From assembly GCA_020445165.1 (NCBI GenBank), contig JAGRHE010000001.1, positions 1-59,758 of the forward strand: a stretch of 59,758 bases of DNA, given 5' to 3'. The DNA comes from Gammaproteobacteria bacterium. Its GTDB lineage: Bacteria > Pseudomonadota > Gammaproteobacteria > Chromatiales > Sedimenticolaceae. Numbering within the stretch: the first letter of the stretch is position 1; every line of letters starts with the position of its first letter. Under the pieces are notes generated by a model. The model saw only the letters and a program-made list of their open reading frames with translations. It was not told the DNA's origin and ran no database searches. The position numbers were made by a program, and so were the translations under genes. Of the stretch, positions 1-8,049 are shown piece after piece.

Positions 1-390
1 CAGGTCAATCTCGACCAGGTCGATGTAACCTACTCGTACAAGTCTGATGACATGTATGTCTTCATGGATGGGGAATACAACCAGTACGAACTCAGCGCTG
101 ACGATATCGAAAGCGTATTGCCCTACATCGTCGATGGCATGACCGACGAGTGCAAGGCGGTATTCTTTCAGGGCAAAGTCATCTCGGTTGACCTGCCGAC
201 CACCATTGTCCGCCAGATCGATTACGCCGAAGGTTCGGCGCGTGGCGACACCAGTGGCAAGGTCATGAAGCGCGCCAGGCTGAGCAATGGCACCGAACTC
301 AAAGTTGCCGACTTCTGTGAAGTGGGTAACTGGATCGAGATCGACACGCGCACCGGCGACTACAAGTCGCGCGCCAAGGCCCCGGCCTGA
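1..390 (+). CDS. Elongation factor P-like protein (YeiP/EfpL type), 3' part
   Basis: The frame is open from the first base, so the gene is cut by the window edge and only the last 129 residues are visible. They cover the two C-terminal OB-type domains of the EF-P family. The stretch YVFMDGE near residue 20 matches the YeiP branch better than classical EF-P, and the end ([12 protein letters not shown]) has the usual EF-P terminal motif. EF-P family proteins bind stalled ribosomes between the P and E sites and relieve pausing at proline-rich stretches. The domain I tip that decides between EF-P and EfpL lies outside the window, so the assignment to the paralogue is an inference. A perfect hairpin 38 bp downstream may end transcription. 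Confidence 0.8.
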   Translation, partial: QVNLDQVDVTYSYKSDDMYVFMDGEYNQYELSADDIESVLPYIVDGMTDECKAVFFQGKVISVDLPTTIVRQIDYAEGSARGDTSGKVMKRARLSNGTELKVADFCEVGNWIEIDTRTGDYKSRAKAPA

Positions 391-427
391 GATTGCCGCT
401 CCAGGCCACGAAGAGCTCGCACTACAA

Positions 428-454
428 TGCCGTTCACCCCACAGGTGAACGGCA
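428..454. terminator. Hairpin after the EF-P-like gene
   Basis: A perfect 11-bp inverted repeat (428-438 with 444-454) has a 5-nt loop. It lies 38 bp after the EF-P-like stop codon. No T-tract follows, so it is only a candidate terminator. Confidence 0.45.
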
Positions 455-999
455 CTTGCTGTGCAAGCCAAGGTAGCGAAGCCCGTCCCGACATCGCGAC
501 AAAGGCAAAGCGGATGCATTGGTTTCTTGCTTCAGGGTGCACCCTGACAACCCTGACAGGGACCGTTCGAAATCCTGTGAACCGCCCATTTCTCCACAAC
601 GCCAACCCCGCGTGCCCTACAGAAAAACGCGATTGGGATAGGCTTTTGGCCGAGCCTTCTACCGAGCTGCTGTCTGAAGGGGTTTCTCCGGTGAAACCGT
701 CATCAATGAACGAGTTGAGTTTCAGGAACAACCGGACGCCTGCGCAAATCAGCGTGTAACGAGTACCTGGCAGAAGAGGGTGGGTCGCTGCGATCGTCGC
801 GACGCTTGGCGTAGATCAATTGCGCAAGGAAAAGAAGGCCAGTCCCTCAGATTTTCTTGACGATTGGCAAGTTCGTGTTTGCCGCCGCGCGCCATGCTGG
901 ACCAGCATAGGCGAGTCTTCCGGTGAAAGCTTCTCTGCCTGTAACAGACTCATTACCTGTCGGTTCTGAATCCGCTTCAGCCAAATTGAGTGCCCGAAT
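455..999. other. Intergenic stretch without a convincing gene
   Basis: Open frames on both strands here encode low-complexity, Arg/Ser/Pro-rich translations with no recognisable motif and no good ribosome binding site. The region probably holds the promoter of the MacAB-type operon, but I could not point to one. Confidence 0.5.
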
Positions 1000-2286
1000 A
1001 TGAAAGACGAAACGGCCGATGGCGACATCACCCGCACTTTGGGCATTGATGGCGCTCGCAGATCCCCTTTCGGTTCCTTTAAGTGGCTTGGGTGGGGCGT
1101 CGTCACCTTGGTGATACTCGCTGCCATCATCGTTTCGCAGTCGCTGAACACCGCGCCCGATGTTCAATACAAGACGGCAGAAGTTCGCCGCGGCGACCTC
1201 GTGGTTACTGTTTCGGCGACTGGCAATCTCGAACCGACGAATCAGGTCGATGTCAGCAGCGAATTGTCCGGGATCATCGATACCGTCAAGGTTGACTACA
1301 ACGACAAGGTGAAGGCGGGGCAGACTTTGGCCGAGTTGGATACCGACAAGCTTGCTGCCCAGGTGCTCCAATCGAAGGCCGCGCTGGCGGCTGCCGAGGC
1401 AATGGTTCGTGAAGCGCAGGCCTCCGTACACGAAACCCTGCTCAAGTTTCAGCGCTGTGAACGTCTGGCGAAGAACAAACTGTGTGCCGACGAAGAGGTG
1501 GATACGGCTAAGGCGGCTTATATGCGGGCCCAAGCTGAAGAGGGAAGTGCGAGGGCGCATGTCGATGAGGCACGTGCCAAGCTCGACGCGGATCGTACGA
1601 ACCTGGAGAAGTCCGAGATCCGTTCGCCGATCGATGGCGTGGTGTTGGTTCGGGCCGCTGAACCGGGACAGACCGTCGCTTCGTCTTTGCAGGCGCCCGT
1701 GCTGTTTACCCTGGCCGAGGACCTTGCGCAGATGGAACTGCATGTCGAAGTCGACGAAGCGGACGTGGGCCAGGTCGCCGAAGGGCAGCAGGCGACATTC
1801 ACGGTCGACGCCTTTCCGGATCGTATCTTCAAGGCAAAGATTATCCAGGTTCGCTACGGCGCTCAGGAGGTTGACGGCGTAATCACCTATGAAACCGTAC
1901 TTGAAGTAGACAACAGTGACCTGTCGCTGCGCCCGGGCATGACGGCAACCGCCGAGATCTATGTCCAGAAAATCTCGGACGCGCTGCTCGTGTCCAATGC
2001 TGCCTTGCGGTTCAGGCCGCAGGAGCCGGCTGCCAAATCGGCATCTCGCCAGGGGAGTCTGCTCAGTCAGCTGATGCCGCGCCCGCCCAGCATCAAGAAG
2101 AATCGAACGACGGAAACCGCCGACAGCGGACAGCAGAGCGTCTGGATCCTGCGTGATGGTGTCCTGGTCGCAGTTCCCGTCACGGTCGGAGCAAGCGACG
2201 GTATCTGGACAGAAATCACTGGCGGCGAGTTGCAGCCCGGTATGGCCGTCGTGGTGTCCGCGATCAGACCGGGAAGGCAACCGTGA
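1000..2286 (+). CDS. MacA-like periplasmic adaptor (membrane fusion) protein
   Basis: The 428-residue HlyD/RND-type adaptor has a short cytoplasmic N-terminus, one membrane anchor at about residues 30-46, a biotinyl-lipoyl-like half motif (VSATGNLEP...), a long alpha-hairpin at about 110-200 and beta-barrel domains after it. Such proteins link an inner-membrane MacB transporter to a TolC-type outer-membrane channel. The next gene starts inside its stop codon (4-nt overlap), which indicates translational coupling. No TolC gene is in the window. Substrates of MacAB-type pumps include macrolides, peptides and lipopeptides, so the substrate here cannot be told. Confidence 0.88.
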   Translation: MKDETADGDITRTLGIDGARRSPFGSFKWLGWGVVTLVILAAIIVSQSLNTAPDVQYKTAEVRRGDLVVTVSATGNLEPTNQVDVSSELSGIIDTVKVDYNDKVKAGQTLAELDTDKLAAQVLQSKAALAAAEAMVREAQASVHETLLKFQRCERLAKNKLCADEEVDTAKAAYMRAQAEEGSARAHVDEARAKLDADRTNLEKSEIRSPIDGVVLVRAAEPGQTVASSLQAPVLFTLAEDLAQMELHVEVDEADVGQVAEGQQATFTVDAFPDRIFKAKIIQVRYGAQEVDGVITYETVLEVDNSDLSLRPGMTATAEIYVQKISDALLVSNAALRFRPQEPAAKSASRQGSLLSQLMPRPPSIKKNRTTETADSGQQSVWILRDGVLVAVPVTVGASDGIWTEITGGELQPGMAVVVSAIRPGRQP

Positions 2287-3002
2287 CACCAGAGGGCTCT
2301 GACGACCGGACACTGGTCCAGCTGGCTGGCGTCACAAAGGTTTATGGCAGCGGGGCGGCGACCATGCGAGCCTTGCGCGGCATCGATCTTCGCATCGACA
2401 AGGGCGATTTCGTCGCCGTGATGGGGCCCAGCGGATCGGGCAAATCGACCTGTATGAATATCCTGGGTTGCCTGGATACACCCACCGCAGGCACGTATCG
2501 CTTCGAGGGTGTCGACGTTGGTGCACTCTCACGCGATCAGCGCGCATTGTTGCGTCGGCATTATCTTGGCTTCGTCTTTCAGGGCTTCAATCTGTTGAGC
2601 CGGACCTCGGCGCTGGAGAACGTCGAATTGCCATTGGTGTATCGCGGCATTGCAAAGTCCAGGCGTCGGGCATTGGCGATGAATGCGCTGCAGGCCGTCG
2701 GCCTGGAGGAGTGGGAAGGTCATACCCCCGCAGAGCTGTCGGGCGGGCAGCAGCAGCGCGTGGCGATTGCGCGTGCAATCGTCACCGAGCCTGCTCTGCT
2801 ACTTGCCGACGAACCCACGGGAAACCTGGATTCAGCCCGAAGCCGGGAGATCATGGGGTTGCTGAAATCGTTCAATCGGGAGTCGGGCATCACCGTCGTC
2901 ATGGTGACTCATGAGGAGGAGATGGCCTCTTATGCGCACCGCATCGTGCGCTTTCTCGACGGCATGGTCGAGGCGGACATTTCGAACGGGGAGCACCCCT
3001 GA
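2283..3002 (+). CDS. MacB/LolD-type ABC transporter ATPase
   Basis: The 239-residue ATPase has Walker A (GPSGSGKST, residues 48-56), the signature LSGGQQQR (about 151-158) and Walker B followed by DEPTGNLDS. These are hallmarks of the MacB/LolD subfamily, which powers mechanotransmission rather than transmembrane pumping. Translation starts at a GTG overlapping the adaptor stop, and its own stop overlaps the ATG of the permease gene. MacB is a single fused protein in E. coli. Here ATPase and permease are separate, as in many DevBCA or MacAB-like loci. Confidence 0.92.
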   Translation: MTPEGSDDRTLVQLAGVTKVYGSGAATMRALRGIDLRIDKGDFVAVMGPSGSGKSTCMNILGCLDTPTAGTYRFEGVDVGALSRDQRALLRRHYLGFVFQGFNLLSRTSALENVELPLVYRGIAKSRRRALAMNALQAVGLEEWEGHTPAELSGGQQQRVAIARAIVTEPALLLADEPTGNLDSARSREIMGLLKSFNRESGITVVMVTHEEEMASYAHRIVRFLDGMVEADISNGEHP

Positions 3003-4207
3003 TGTTGTGGAACATCTTCACACTGGCGCTTCGCGAGATTCGGCGCAATCTGATGCGTTCGTTTCTGACGATCCTCGGCATCGTCATCGGTGTCGCCGCG
3101 GTCATCGTCATGGTGACCATCGGGGGCGGCGCGACCGTCCAGGTGACCGAGCAGATCGCCAGCCTGGGCAGCAATCTGTTGATGGTAACGCCAGGGCAAC
3201 GCGTTGGCATGGGACAACGGACCTCGGCTCCCGCGTTCGACCTCGGCGATGTCGAGGCACTCGCCAGCCAGGTAGGTGGCATCGTCGCGATTGCACCGTC
3301 TTCCTCCACTTCCATGACGGCCGTACACGGCAACGAGAACTGGACGTCGAAGGTCTCTGGCGTGGACAACGCGTTCTTTGGCGTCGGCAACTGGGTTGTC
3401 GCCGAGGGGCGACAGTTCACCGACAGCGAGCTGCGCGCCGGAAAGGCGGTGTGTGTGCTTGGTGCCACAGTTGTGAAGGCGTTGTTCGGTGATGAGGACC
3501 CTCTGGGCAGCAAGCTTCGTCTGCGGCAGTTCGCCTGCCAGGTCCAGGGTGTCCTGGAAGCCAAAGGTCAGTCCACGATGGGTACCGACCAGGATGACCT
3601 GATACTGGTTCCACTACGTACCTTTCAGCGAAGAATCGCCGGCAATCAGGACGTCGCCCTTATTCAGATATCGATGCACGATGACGCGTCTGCCGAACAG
3701 GTTGAGCAGGAAATCACGCGACTGCTGCGCAAACGACGGCACCTCTCTGCGGCGGAAGACGATGATTTTTCAGTCAGAGATATGAAAGAAATCGCCAAGA
3801 TGCTTACGGGAACGACCCAGATCCTGACCGCATTGCTCGGTGCGGTCGCCGCGGTCAGCCTGCTGGTCGGGGGAATAGGCATCATGAACATCATGCTGGT
3901 CTCGGTCACCGAGAGGACCCGCGAGATCGGGATACGATTGGCCATAGGCGCACGCGAAAGGGAGGTGCTGATGCAGTTCCTGGTCGAAGCGGTGGTCTTG
4001 TCTTCGCTTGGCGGAATCATCGGGATCCTGCTCGCAATTGCCGGCTCTCTGGGGCTGGCCGGCTTGCTTCGTGTACCGTTCGTGTTCAATCCAACGATCG
4101 TCGTGATTGCCTTCCTGTTCTCGGTCGCGGTAGGCGTTGTCTTCGGATTCTTCCCCGCACGCCAAGCCGCGCGTCTGGACCCAATAGAGGCGTTGCGTCA
4201 CGAGTAG
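3002..4207 (+). CDS. MacB-like ABC transporter permease (FtsX family)
   Basis: The 401-residue permease has the family topology: an N-terminal membrane helix (about residues 15-45), a large periplasmic MacB_PCD domain (about 50-265) and three C-terminal helices containing the FtsX signature (GIGIMNIMLVSVTERTREIG at about 290). It is the last gene of the three-gene operon and overlaps the ATPase stop by one base. With the adaptor and ATPase it should form an inner-membrane export complex. There is no sign of damage. Confidence 0.92.
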   Translation: MLWNIFTLALREIRRNLMRSFLTILGIVIGVAAVIVMVTIGGGATVQVTEQIASLGSNLLMVTPGQRVGMGQRTSAPAFDLGDVEALASQVGGIVAIAPSSSTSMTAVHGNENWTSKVSGVDNAFFGVGNWVVAEGRQFTDSELRAGKAVCVLGATVVKALFGDEDPLGSKLRLRQFACQVQGVLEAKGQSTMGTDQDDLILVPLRTFQRRIAGNQDVALIQISMHDDASAEQVEQEITRLLRKRRHLSAAEDDDFSVRDMKEIAKMLTGTTQILTALLGAVAAVSLLVGGIGIMNIMLVSVTERTREIGIRLAIGAREREVLMQFLVEAVVLSSLGGIIGILLAIAGSLGLAGLLRVPFVFNPTIVVIAFLFSVAVGVVFGFFPARQAARLDPIEALRHE

Positions 4208-4406
4208 GCGGAACCGCGGGTCGCGCCGAGTACTCATTGGCATGGATGCGGTACGGTGGGCACCGGCTACCATCAACTGCCGGGTTCCATGAATTGCGAA
4301 GCTCCGTCAGAGCTGGCCCTGTCCTGCTTTGCCGGAACGAACTCCCCATTGACGCCGCTCGCGCCGAGGCGCTGAATAGGCGCATTTTCAACTACCGAAT
4401 TCCTTG

Positions 4407-5252
4407 ATGCGGCTGCTGTCGTTCAATCCCTATCGCATGCTGGGTATCCCCGGCATTACCTATATCAAGCCAGACCAGATGATTCGCAACCTGCCCTTGA
4501 TAGCGCAGGCGGACGTGGTCCTTTTCCCTGAGACCTGGCAGCTGAACGTGCTGTGCTACGGGCTGAAGAAGCGCATCTTTCCCAGTCCGGCGAGCTATGA
4601 CATCGGCTACGACAAGGTGGAGATGACACGCATCTTCCAGGCACTGGCGCCGGCGCATGTGCCGCATACCCTTATCGTGGCCTCTGACGACGAAGGCGAA
4701 TCACAGGTACTGGAGGAAATAGGGTTACCGGTGGTGGTGAAGAAGCCACGCAGTTCGATGGGCAGGGGGGTGGAACTGATCGAGACGCGCAAGGCTTTGC
4801 ACGCTTGGGCCGCGCAGGTGCCGGTGCTGTATGCCCAGGAATACCTGCCCTCGGAAGCCGATCTGCGCGTCGTGTGGATCGGAGACCGTATTGCCGCTGC
4901 CTACTGGCGGCGCGGCGGCAGTGGTTTCCATCACAACGTGGCCAGGGGTGCGGAGGCCGATTTTGACGACATTCCACCGGCCGCACTCCAATTGGTCGAG
5001 CGGTTGTGCCGCGCCCTGTCGATCGACCATGCCGGGTTCGACCTGATCGTCCAGGATGGTCACTGCTGGTTGCTCGAATTGAACGTGTTGTTCGGTAACA
5101 GCGCCCTGGTGCAGCGCGGTATTCACGTCCAGCATCTGATCCTCGAGTACCTGCAGCGCTCGGTCGAGGTTACTGCGGATGCTGTGACGCTGCGGTCTGG
5201 ACCAATGTCCGGCCAACATTCAGACAGCCAGGAGGGGCAGCCGCGCGTGTGA
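4407..5252 (+). CDS. RimK-like ATP-grasp ligase
   Basis: This 281-residue protein has an ATP-grasp fold: a Rossmann-like pre-ATP-grasp segment, the phosphate-binding loop region VVVKKPRSSMGRGVELIE (about 110-127), the hinge YAQEYLPSEADLRVVWIG and the metal-binding end FDLIV...LLELNVL. It belongs near RimK/glutathione synthase enzymes, which join a carboxylate to an amine or thiol through an acylphosphate. I take the ATG at 4407 as the start; the TTG just before it is also possible. It follows the MacAB-type operon by 199 bp on the same strand. The substrate is unknown. Confidence 0.8.
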   Translation: MRLLSFNPYRMLGIPGITYIKPDQMIRNLPLIAQADVVLFPETWQLNVLCYGLKKRIFPSPASYDIGYDKVEMTRIFQALAPAHVPHTLIVASDDEGESQVLEEIGLPVVVKKPRSSMGRGVELIETRKALHAWAAQVPVLYAQEYLPSEADLRVVWIGDRIAAAYWRRGGSGFHHNVARGAEADFDDIPPAALQLVERLCRALSIDHAGFDLIVQDGHCWLLELNVLFGNSALVQRGIHVQHLILEYLQRSVEVTADAVTLRSGPMSGQHSDSQEGQPRV

Positions 5253-5842
5253 ATTCCCATGCGGTACATCGAAAAGAGCGGGTCTGTGCCAAACGTGATT
5301 TGCTGGCAGGACTGAACTCAACGCTGTCGATCGATAGGAAGAAGACCGGAAATGGAGGAGTGGATTTTCGGGCCACGTGCAAGCGCTGCGCGAATGCGGG
5401 CGCTAGGTGCGGGTGGGAGGAGCGAGCGGGGCGCTTCGATTTTCGCGAAGCCCGGAGATTGACCGCATTTGCCATCTGGGCAGCCAGGACTTTGCCCGTC
5501 GGTGGGACGGCGATCAGTGTGCAAGAAAGTCGATTCGCTTTCTACAGCAAACCCCTTGTTGTCGGAATCTGATTCTCGCCGCGACTATGTCCGGGCAAAC
5601 ATCTGGATGTGGGGCCGAAGACACTCAATTGGTGATCAATTTCCAACGTCCGCCCTACCGAAGCTGTCGGTATAAGGACGCATTCGCGGAACGAACCGGT
5701 CAGGCGCGAATTTCCATCGCGTGATGGTTTCCGCTTCCTTTCCGATCCTGCCATGCCCCTCGTCCGCTGCAACCGGGCTCGACTGCTGCTGCAGGGTGGA
5801 AGCGAAATTCAAATAATGACAGCCTGCCAATAAAAGCGTCCC
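5253..5842. other. Intergenic stretch without a convincing gene
   Basis: About 590 bp separate the ATP-grasp gene from the convergent thioredoxin-fold gene. Translations in all frames lack family motifs. The only structure I see is a REP-like element at 5411-5447. Confidence 0.5.
5411..5447. repeat. REP-like intergenic element, copy 1
   Basis: This 37-bp segment matches 12058-12094 at 28 of 37 positions, including an identical 3' end (TCGATTTTCGCG) and a shared GTGGGAGGA core. Both copies are intergenic. The pattern recalls the GTGGGAGC...CGATTTTCGCG family of short intergenic repeats in gammaproteobacteria. Confidence 0.5.
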
Positions 5843-6862
5843 TCAGGGAAGCGATTGCGGTGTCCGCCTCTTAGTGCTTGCCCTCCAGCGCTGAAACTGG
5901 GGGATGCTTTCGTAGCCTTTGCTCAGCATGTACTCCAGGCGGGCACGGATATTGTCGAGAATTTGGACATTATCGCTTTCGATCGAACGACCTTCGGAAT
6001 CGACGAGGATATCGAAATCCACCCTCAGGGCCTCCTTGCCAAGTTCGTCAAAATAGACCATGGAGGGGCTATGCAGCAGCTCCAACTGATCCGACCAGGC
6101 CTTGCCGCTGAGTGAGCTGCCATCGGGCGTGACAACGCGCTGTTCTGGACTGCTGCTGACGTAAGCCAGCTGCATCTTCTGAAGATAAGGCTGCATGACC
6201 GGCGCTTTCAACATGGTCCTGAATTGTGCGCATTTCTGACATTCGGGAGACTCGAAAATCACCAACAGGGGCGTTGTGCTTCCACTGCCACGTCGCAGAT
6301 CGATAACACTCGTTGCTGTGGTGCTGGATTGGCCGAGCGATTTCTCACTGATGTAGTCGCGCAGGGACATGCGTGAGTAATGGTCGCCTGCCAGGTAATC
6401 GAGTACCGCGCGCATCGTGATGGGAGACTGGTAGCCGACGAGCCGCAACAGCGCTTTGCCGTCTTTGCCGTAGAAGACGAGTGTGGGGGTGAACTGGGCT
6501 TTCTCCGAGATGGCAAAGTCTTTGACCCAGTGGTTGTTTCCCTTGGGATCGACCATCTCCATGTCACTGAAGACATCCAGGCCCACCACATCGTAGTCAA
6601 GGCTCAGGCGTTGTGCGATATCGGGTTCTCGAAACGTCTTCTCGACCATGGCCTTACAGTAGCTGCAACTCTTTTCACTGAAGAACACCGCCAGACCCTG
6701 TTTGCCGGCACCGAGAGCCTGCTGCAGATCATCCTGCAGATCGTAGAAGCTTTGTTTGAACCAGTCCGGGTAAACAACCTGTACGCCAGGTGCGCTGCTG
6801 GCTGCACCATTCCAGAACAGCATCACAAGGATGATTATTCGCAGGTGCTTGTGTGCATACAT
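5843..6862 (-). CDS. Secreted protein with two thioredoxin-fold domains (SoxW/TlpA-like)
   Basis: The 339-residue protein has a signal peptide (residues 1-24), then a thioredoxin-like domain with C66-S-Y-C69 and a cis-Pro motif (FTPTLVFY at about 125), and a second thioredoxin-like domain with C208-Q-K-C211 and SPSMVYF. Periplasmic proteins of this class reduce or oxidise disulfides of client proteins; the first half resembles SoxW. I choose the ATG at 6862 because GGGAGG sits just upstream, whereas the longer TTG start would lie over that site. It probably acts alone, since the neighbouring minus-strand gene begins 112 bp away and a strong hairpin lies between them. Confidence 0.75.
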   Translation of the reverse strand: MYAHKHLRIIILVMLFWNGAASSAPGVQVVYPDWFKQSFYDLQDDLQQALGAGKQGLAVFFSEKSCSYCKAMVEKTFREPDIAQRLSLDYDVVGLDVFSDMEMVDPKGNNHWVKDFAISEKAQFTPTLVFYGKDGKALLRLVGYQSPITMRAVLDYLAGDHYSRMSLRDYISEKSLGQSSTTATSVIDLRRGSGSTTPLLVIFESPECQKCAQFRTMLKAPVMQPYLQKMQLAYVSSSPEQRVVTPDGSSLSGKAWSDQLELLHSPSMVYFDELGKEALRVDFDILVDSEGRSIESDNVQILDNIRARLEYMLSKGYESIPQFQRWRASTKRRTPQSLP

Positions 6863-6929
6863 ATGGCCTCCCAAGGCGCAACCCTTCTGTGATTAACAGC
6901 CGGCAATAGCGAATAGGCAACTTGCAACA

Positions 6930-6967
6930 CCACAGAGCCCAAGGAAACCAGGAAATGGGCTCTGTGG
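6930..6967. terminator. 12-bp hairpin after the lectin-like gene
   Basis: A perfect 12-bp inverted repeat (6930-6941 with 6956-6967, 14-nt loop) lies immediately after the minus-strand gene ending at 6974. There is no T-tract, so termination is inferred from position and stem strength. Confidence 0.5.
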
Positions 6968-6973
6968 AAACGC

Positions 6974-7642
6974 TCACCGTTCAGCGAAGCAGTAGAACAA
7001 GCCGTTACCACCTGTTTTCTTCAGCGCCTCCACGCTACAGCCTTTGGACAGGTGCGCGGAGTTCCAGGACTTTGCCCAGGCGTTGTCATTCGGCCCTACA
7101 CGATCATGATGCCCGAGCATGGCGCTACCTTCTCCATTACTGGTCCAGTCGCCGCAGGTCATGTCAGCGAAGAAACGTGGACCGAAAGAGGTGCCGTCGA
7201 GTCTGGAGCCCGTCAATATATCGTGAGTGTTCGGTTTTTCGGTGCGGCCGTTGACCATTTTGCCATTCTCGTCCACAGCGGTTTCTTTGTTCAGATTGTT
7301 CTGTGGCGAATGTAACTCGTCCACGTTGTTGGCAATTAGTTCGCCGTTGGCGTTATGCCAAGGGCCGCTACCGATCCGATCCCGCGCGTTGACCACGTCC
7401 GGGTCCTTGAAGTCCATACCCTGGGAGCTGAGGTACGCTCGCCAGGTTCGGTTTCCAGCGCCTGCAGCGTTTGCCAGCTTCTGGCAATGACTATCGGCTC
7501 CTTTCAACCCGCCCAGATCGGCCCCATTGCCAGGCCCCGAACTGGTAACGAAGAACGACATCTGTCTGGCATCGCCAGCGATCACGCTGGTTGCCACCGA
7601 GCCAACAAGAAACACGCCCAGGGTAAACATCGAACTACGCAT
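6974..7642 (-). CDS. Secreted lectin/endostatin-like protein of unknown role
   Basis: The 222-residue protein has a signal peptide (cleaved near residue 23). It is followed by MSFFVTSSGPGNGADLGGL, then paired cysteines and the pattern TWRAYLS...NARDRIGSGPW...LTGSRLDG...CGDWTS. This matches a bacterial family usually annotated as lectin-like, related to the endostatin/C-type lectin fold; I recognise the pattern but not a function. The ATG has a GGAG site 8 nt upstream. It probably acts outside the cytoplasm. It is transcribed divergently from the chemoreceptor gene. Confidence 0.7.
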   Translation of the reverse strand: MRSSMFTLGVFLVGSVATSVIAGDARQMSFFVTSSGPGNGADLGGLKGADSHCQKLANAAGAGNRTWRAYLSSQGMDFKDPDVVNARDRIGSGPWHNANGELIANNVDELHSPQNNLNKETAVDENGKMVNGRTEKPNTHDILTGSRLDGTSFGPRFFADMTCGDWTSNGEGSAMLGHHDRVGPNDNAWAKSWNSAHLSKGCSVEALKKTGGNGLFYCFAER

Positions 7643-7971
7643 CGCAATCTCCTCGTTGAACCATTTACTGGTTGAGAAACCCCGAAAATAGCACTACGGA
7701 AGCTCAGGACGATAGCGGGATAAACACGAAACGGCGGCAGTGTCGAGGGCGCTGGCGGCCAGCAGAAACGGGCACTCATCGGCACGGCACTTTGGCCCGA
7801 TTCTTCGCCAGCCGTTTCAGTGGTCAGAACTGTTGGCTGATCGTCTGCTTTTCGGGCGGCTTTTCTGCCGCGTTCGCGCCGAACCACCCCATCAACTCCC
7901 AGTCACTGTCGGTGCGGCTCGCGGAGTGTCATTAGGCCTGACGAAGCTCGGGGATTCGGGTTCGTGTTTCC
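7643..7971. other. Intergenic stretch between divergent genes
   Basis: About 330 bp with no convincing coding region on either strand. It precedes a sigma-28-like promoter (7972-7998). Confidence 0.5.
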
Positions 7972-7998
7972 TAAACAAACACCGGCACTTGCCGACTA
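7972..7998 (+). promoter_or_regulatory. Candidate sigma-28 (FliA) promoter
   Basis: TAAA (7972-7975) is followed after exactly 15 nt by GCCGACTA (7991-7998). This fits the FliA consensus TAAAGTTT-N11-GCCGATAA in spacing, in the -35 core TAAA and in 6 of 8 bases of the -10. It lies 51 nt before the chemoreceptor start codon, and chemoreceptor genes are typical sigma-28 targets. Confidence 0.6.
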
Positions 7999-8049
7999 TC
8001 TGACGGTTAGGCGGCGCAACGCCAGTATCGACATGGAGGAACCATAGAC

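Noticed and set aside
427..759. 110-codon frame after the EF-P-like gene
   Set aside because: It begins inside a perfect hairpin, has no ribosome binding site and its translation resembles nothing.
847..2313. Long minus-strand open frame (488 codons) opposite the MacA-like gene
   Set aside because: The translation has no motifs, is Arg/Leu/His-rich and lies antisense to a well-supported adaptor gene; it is a codon-bias shadow.
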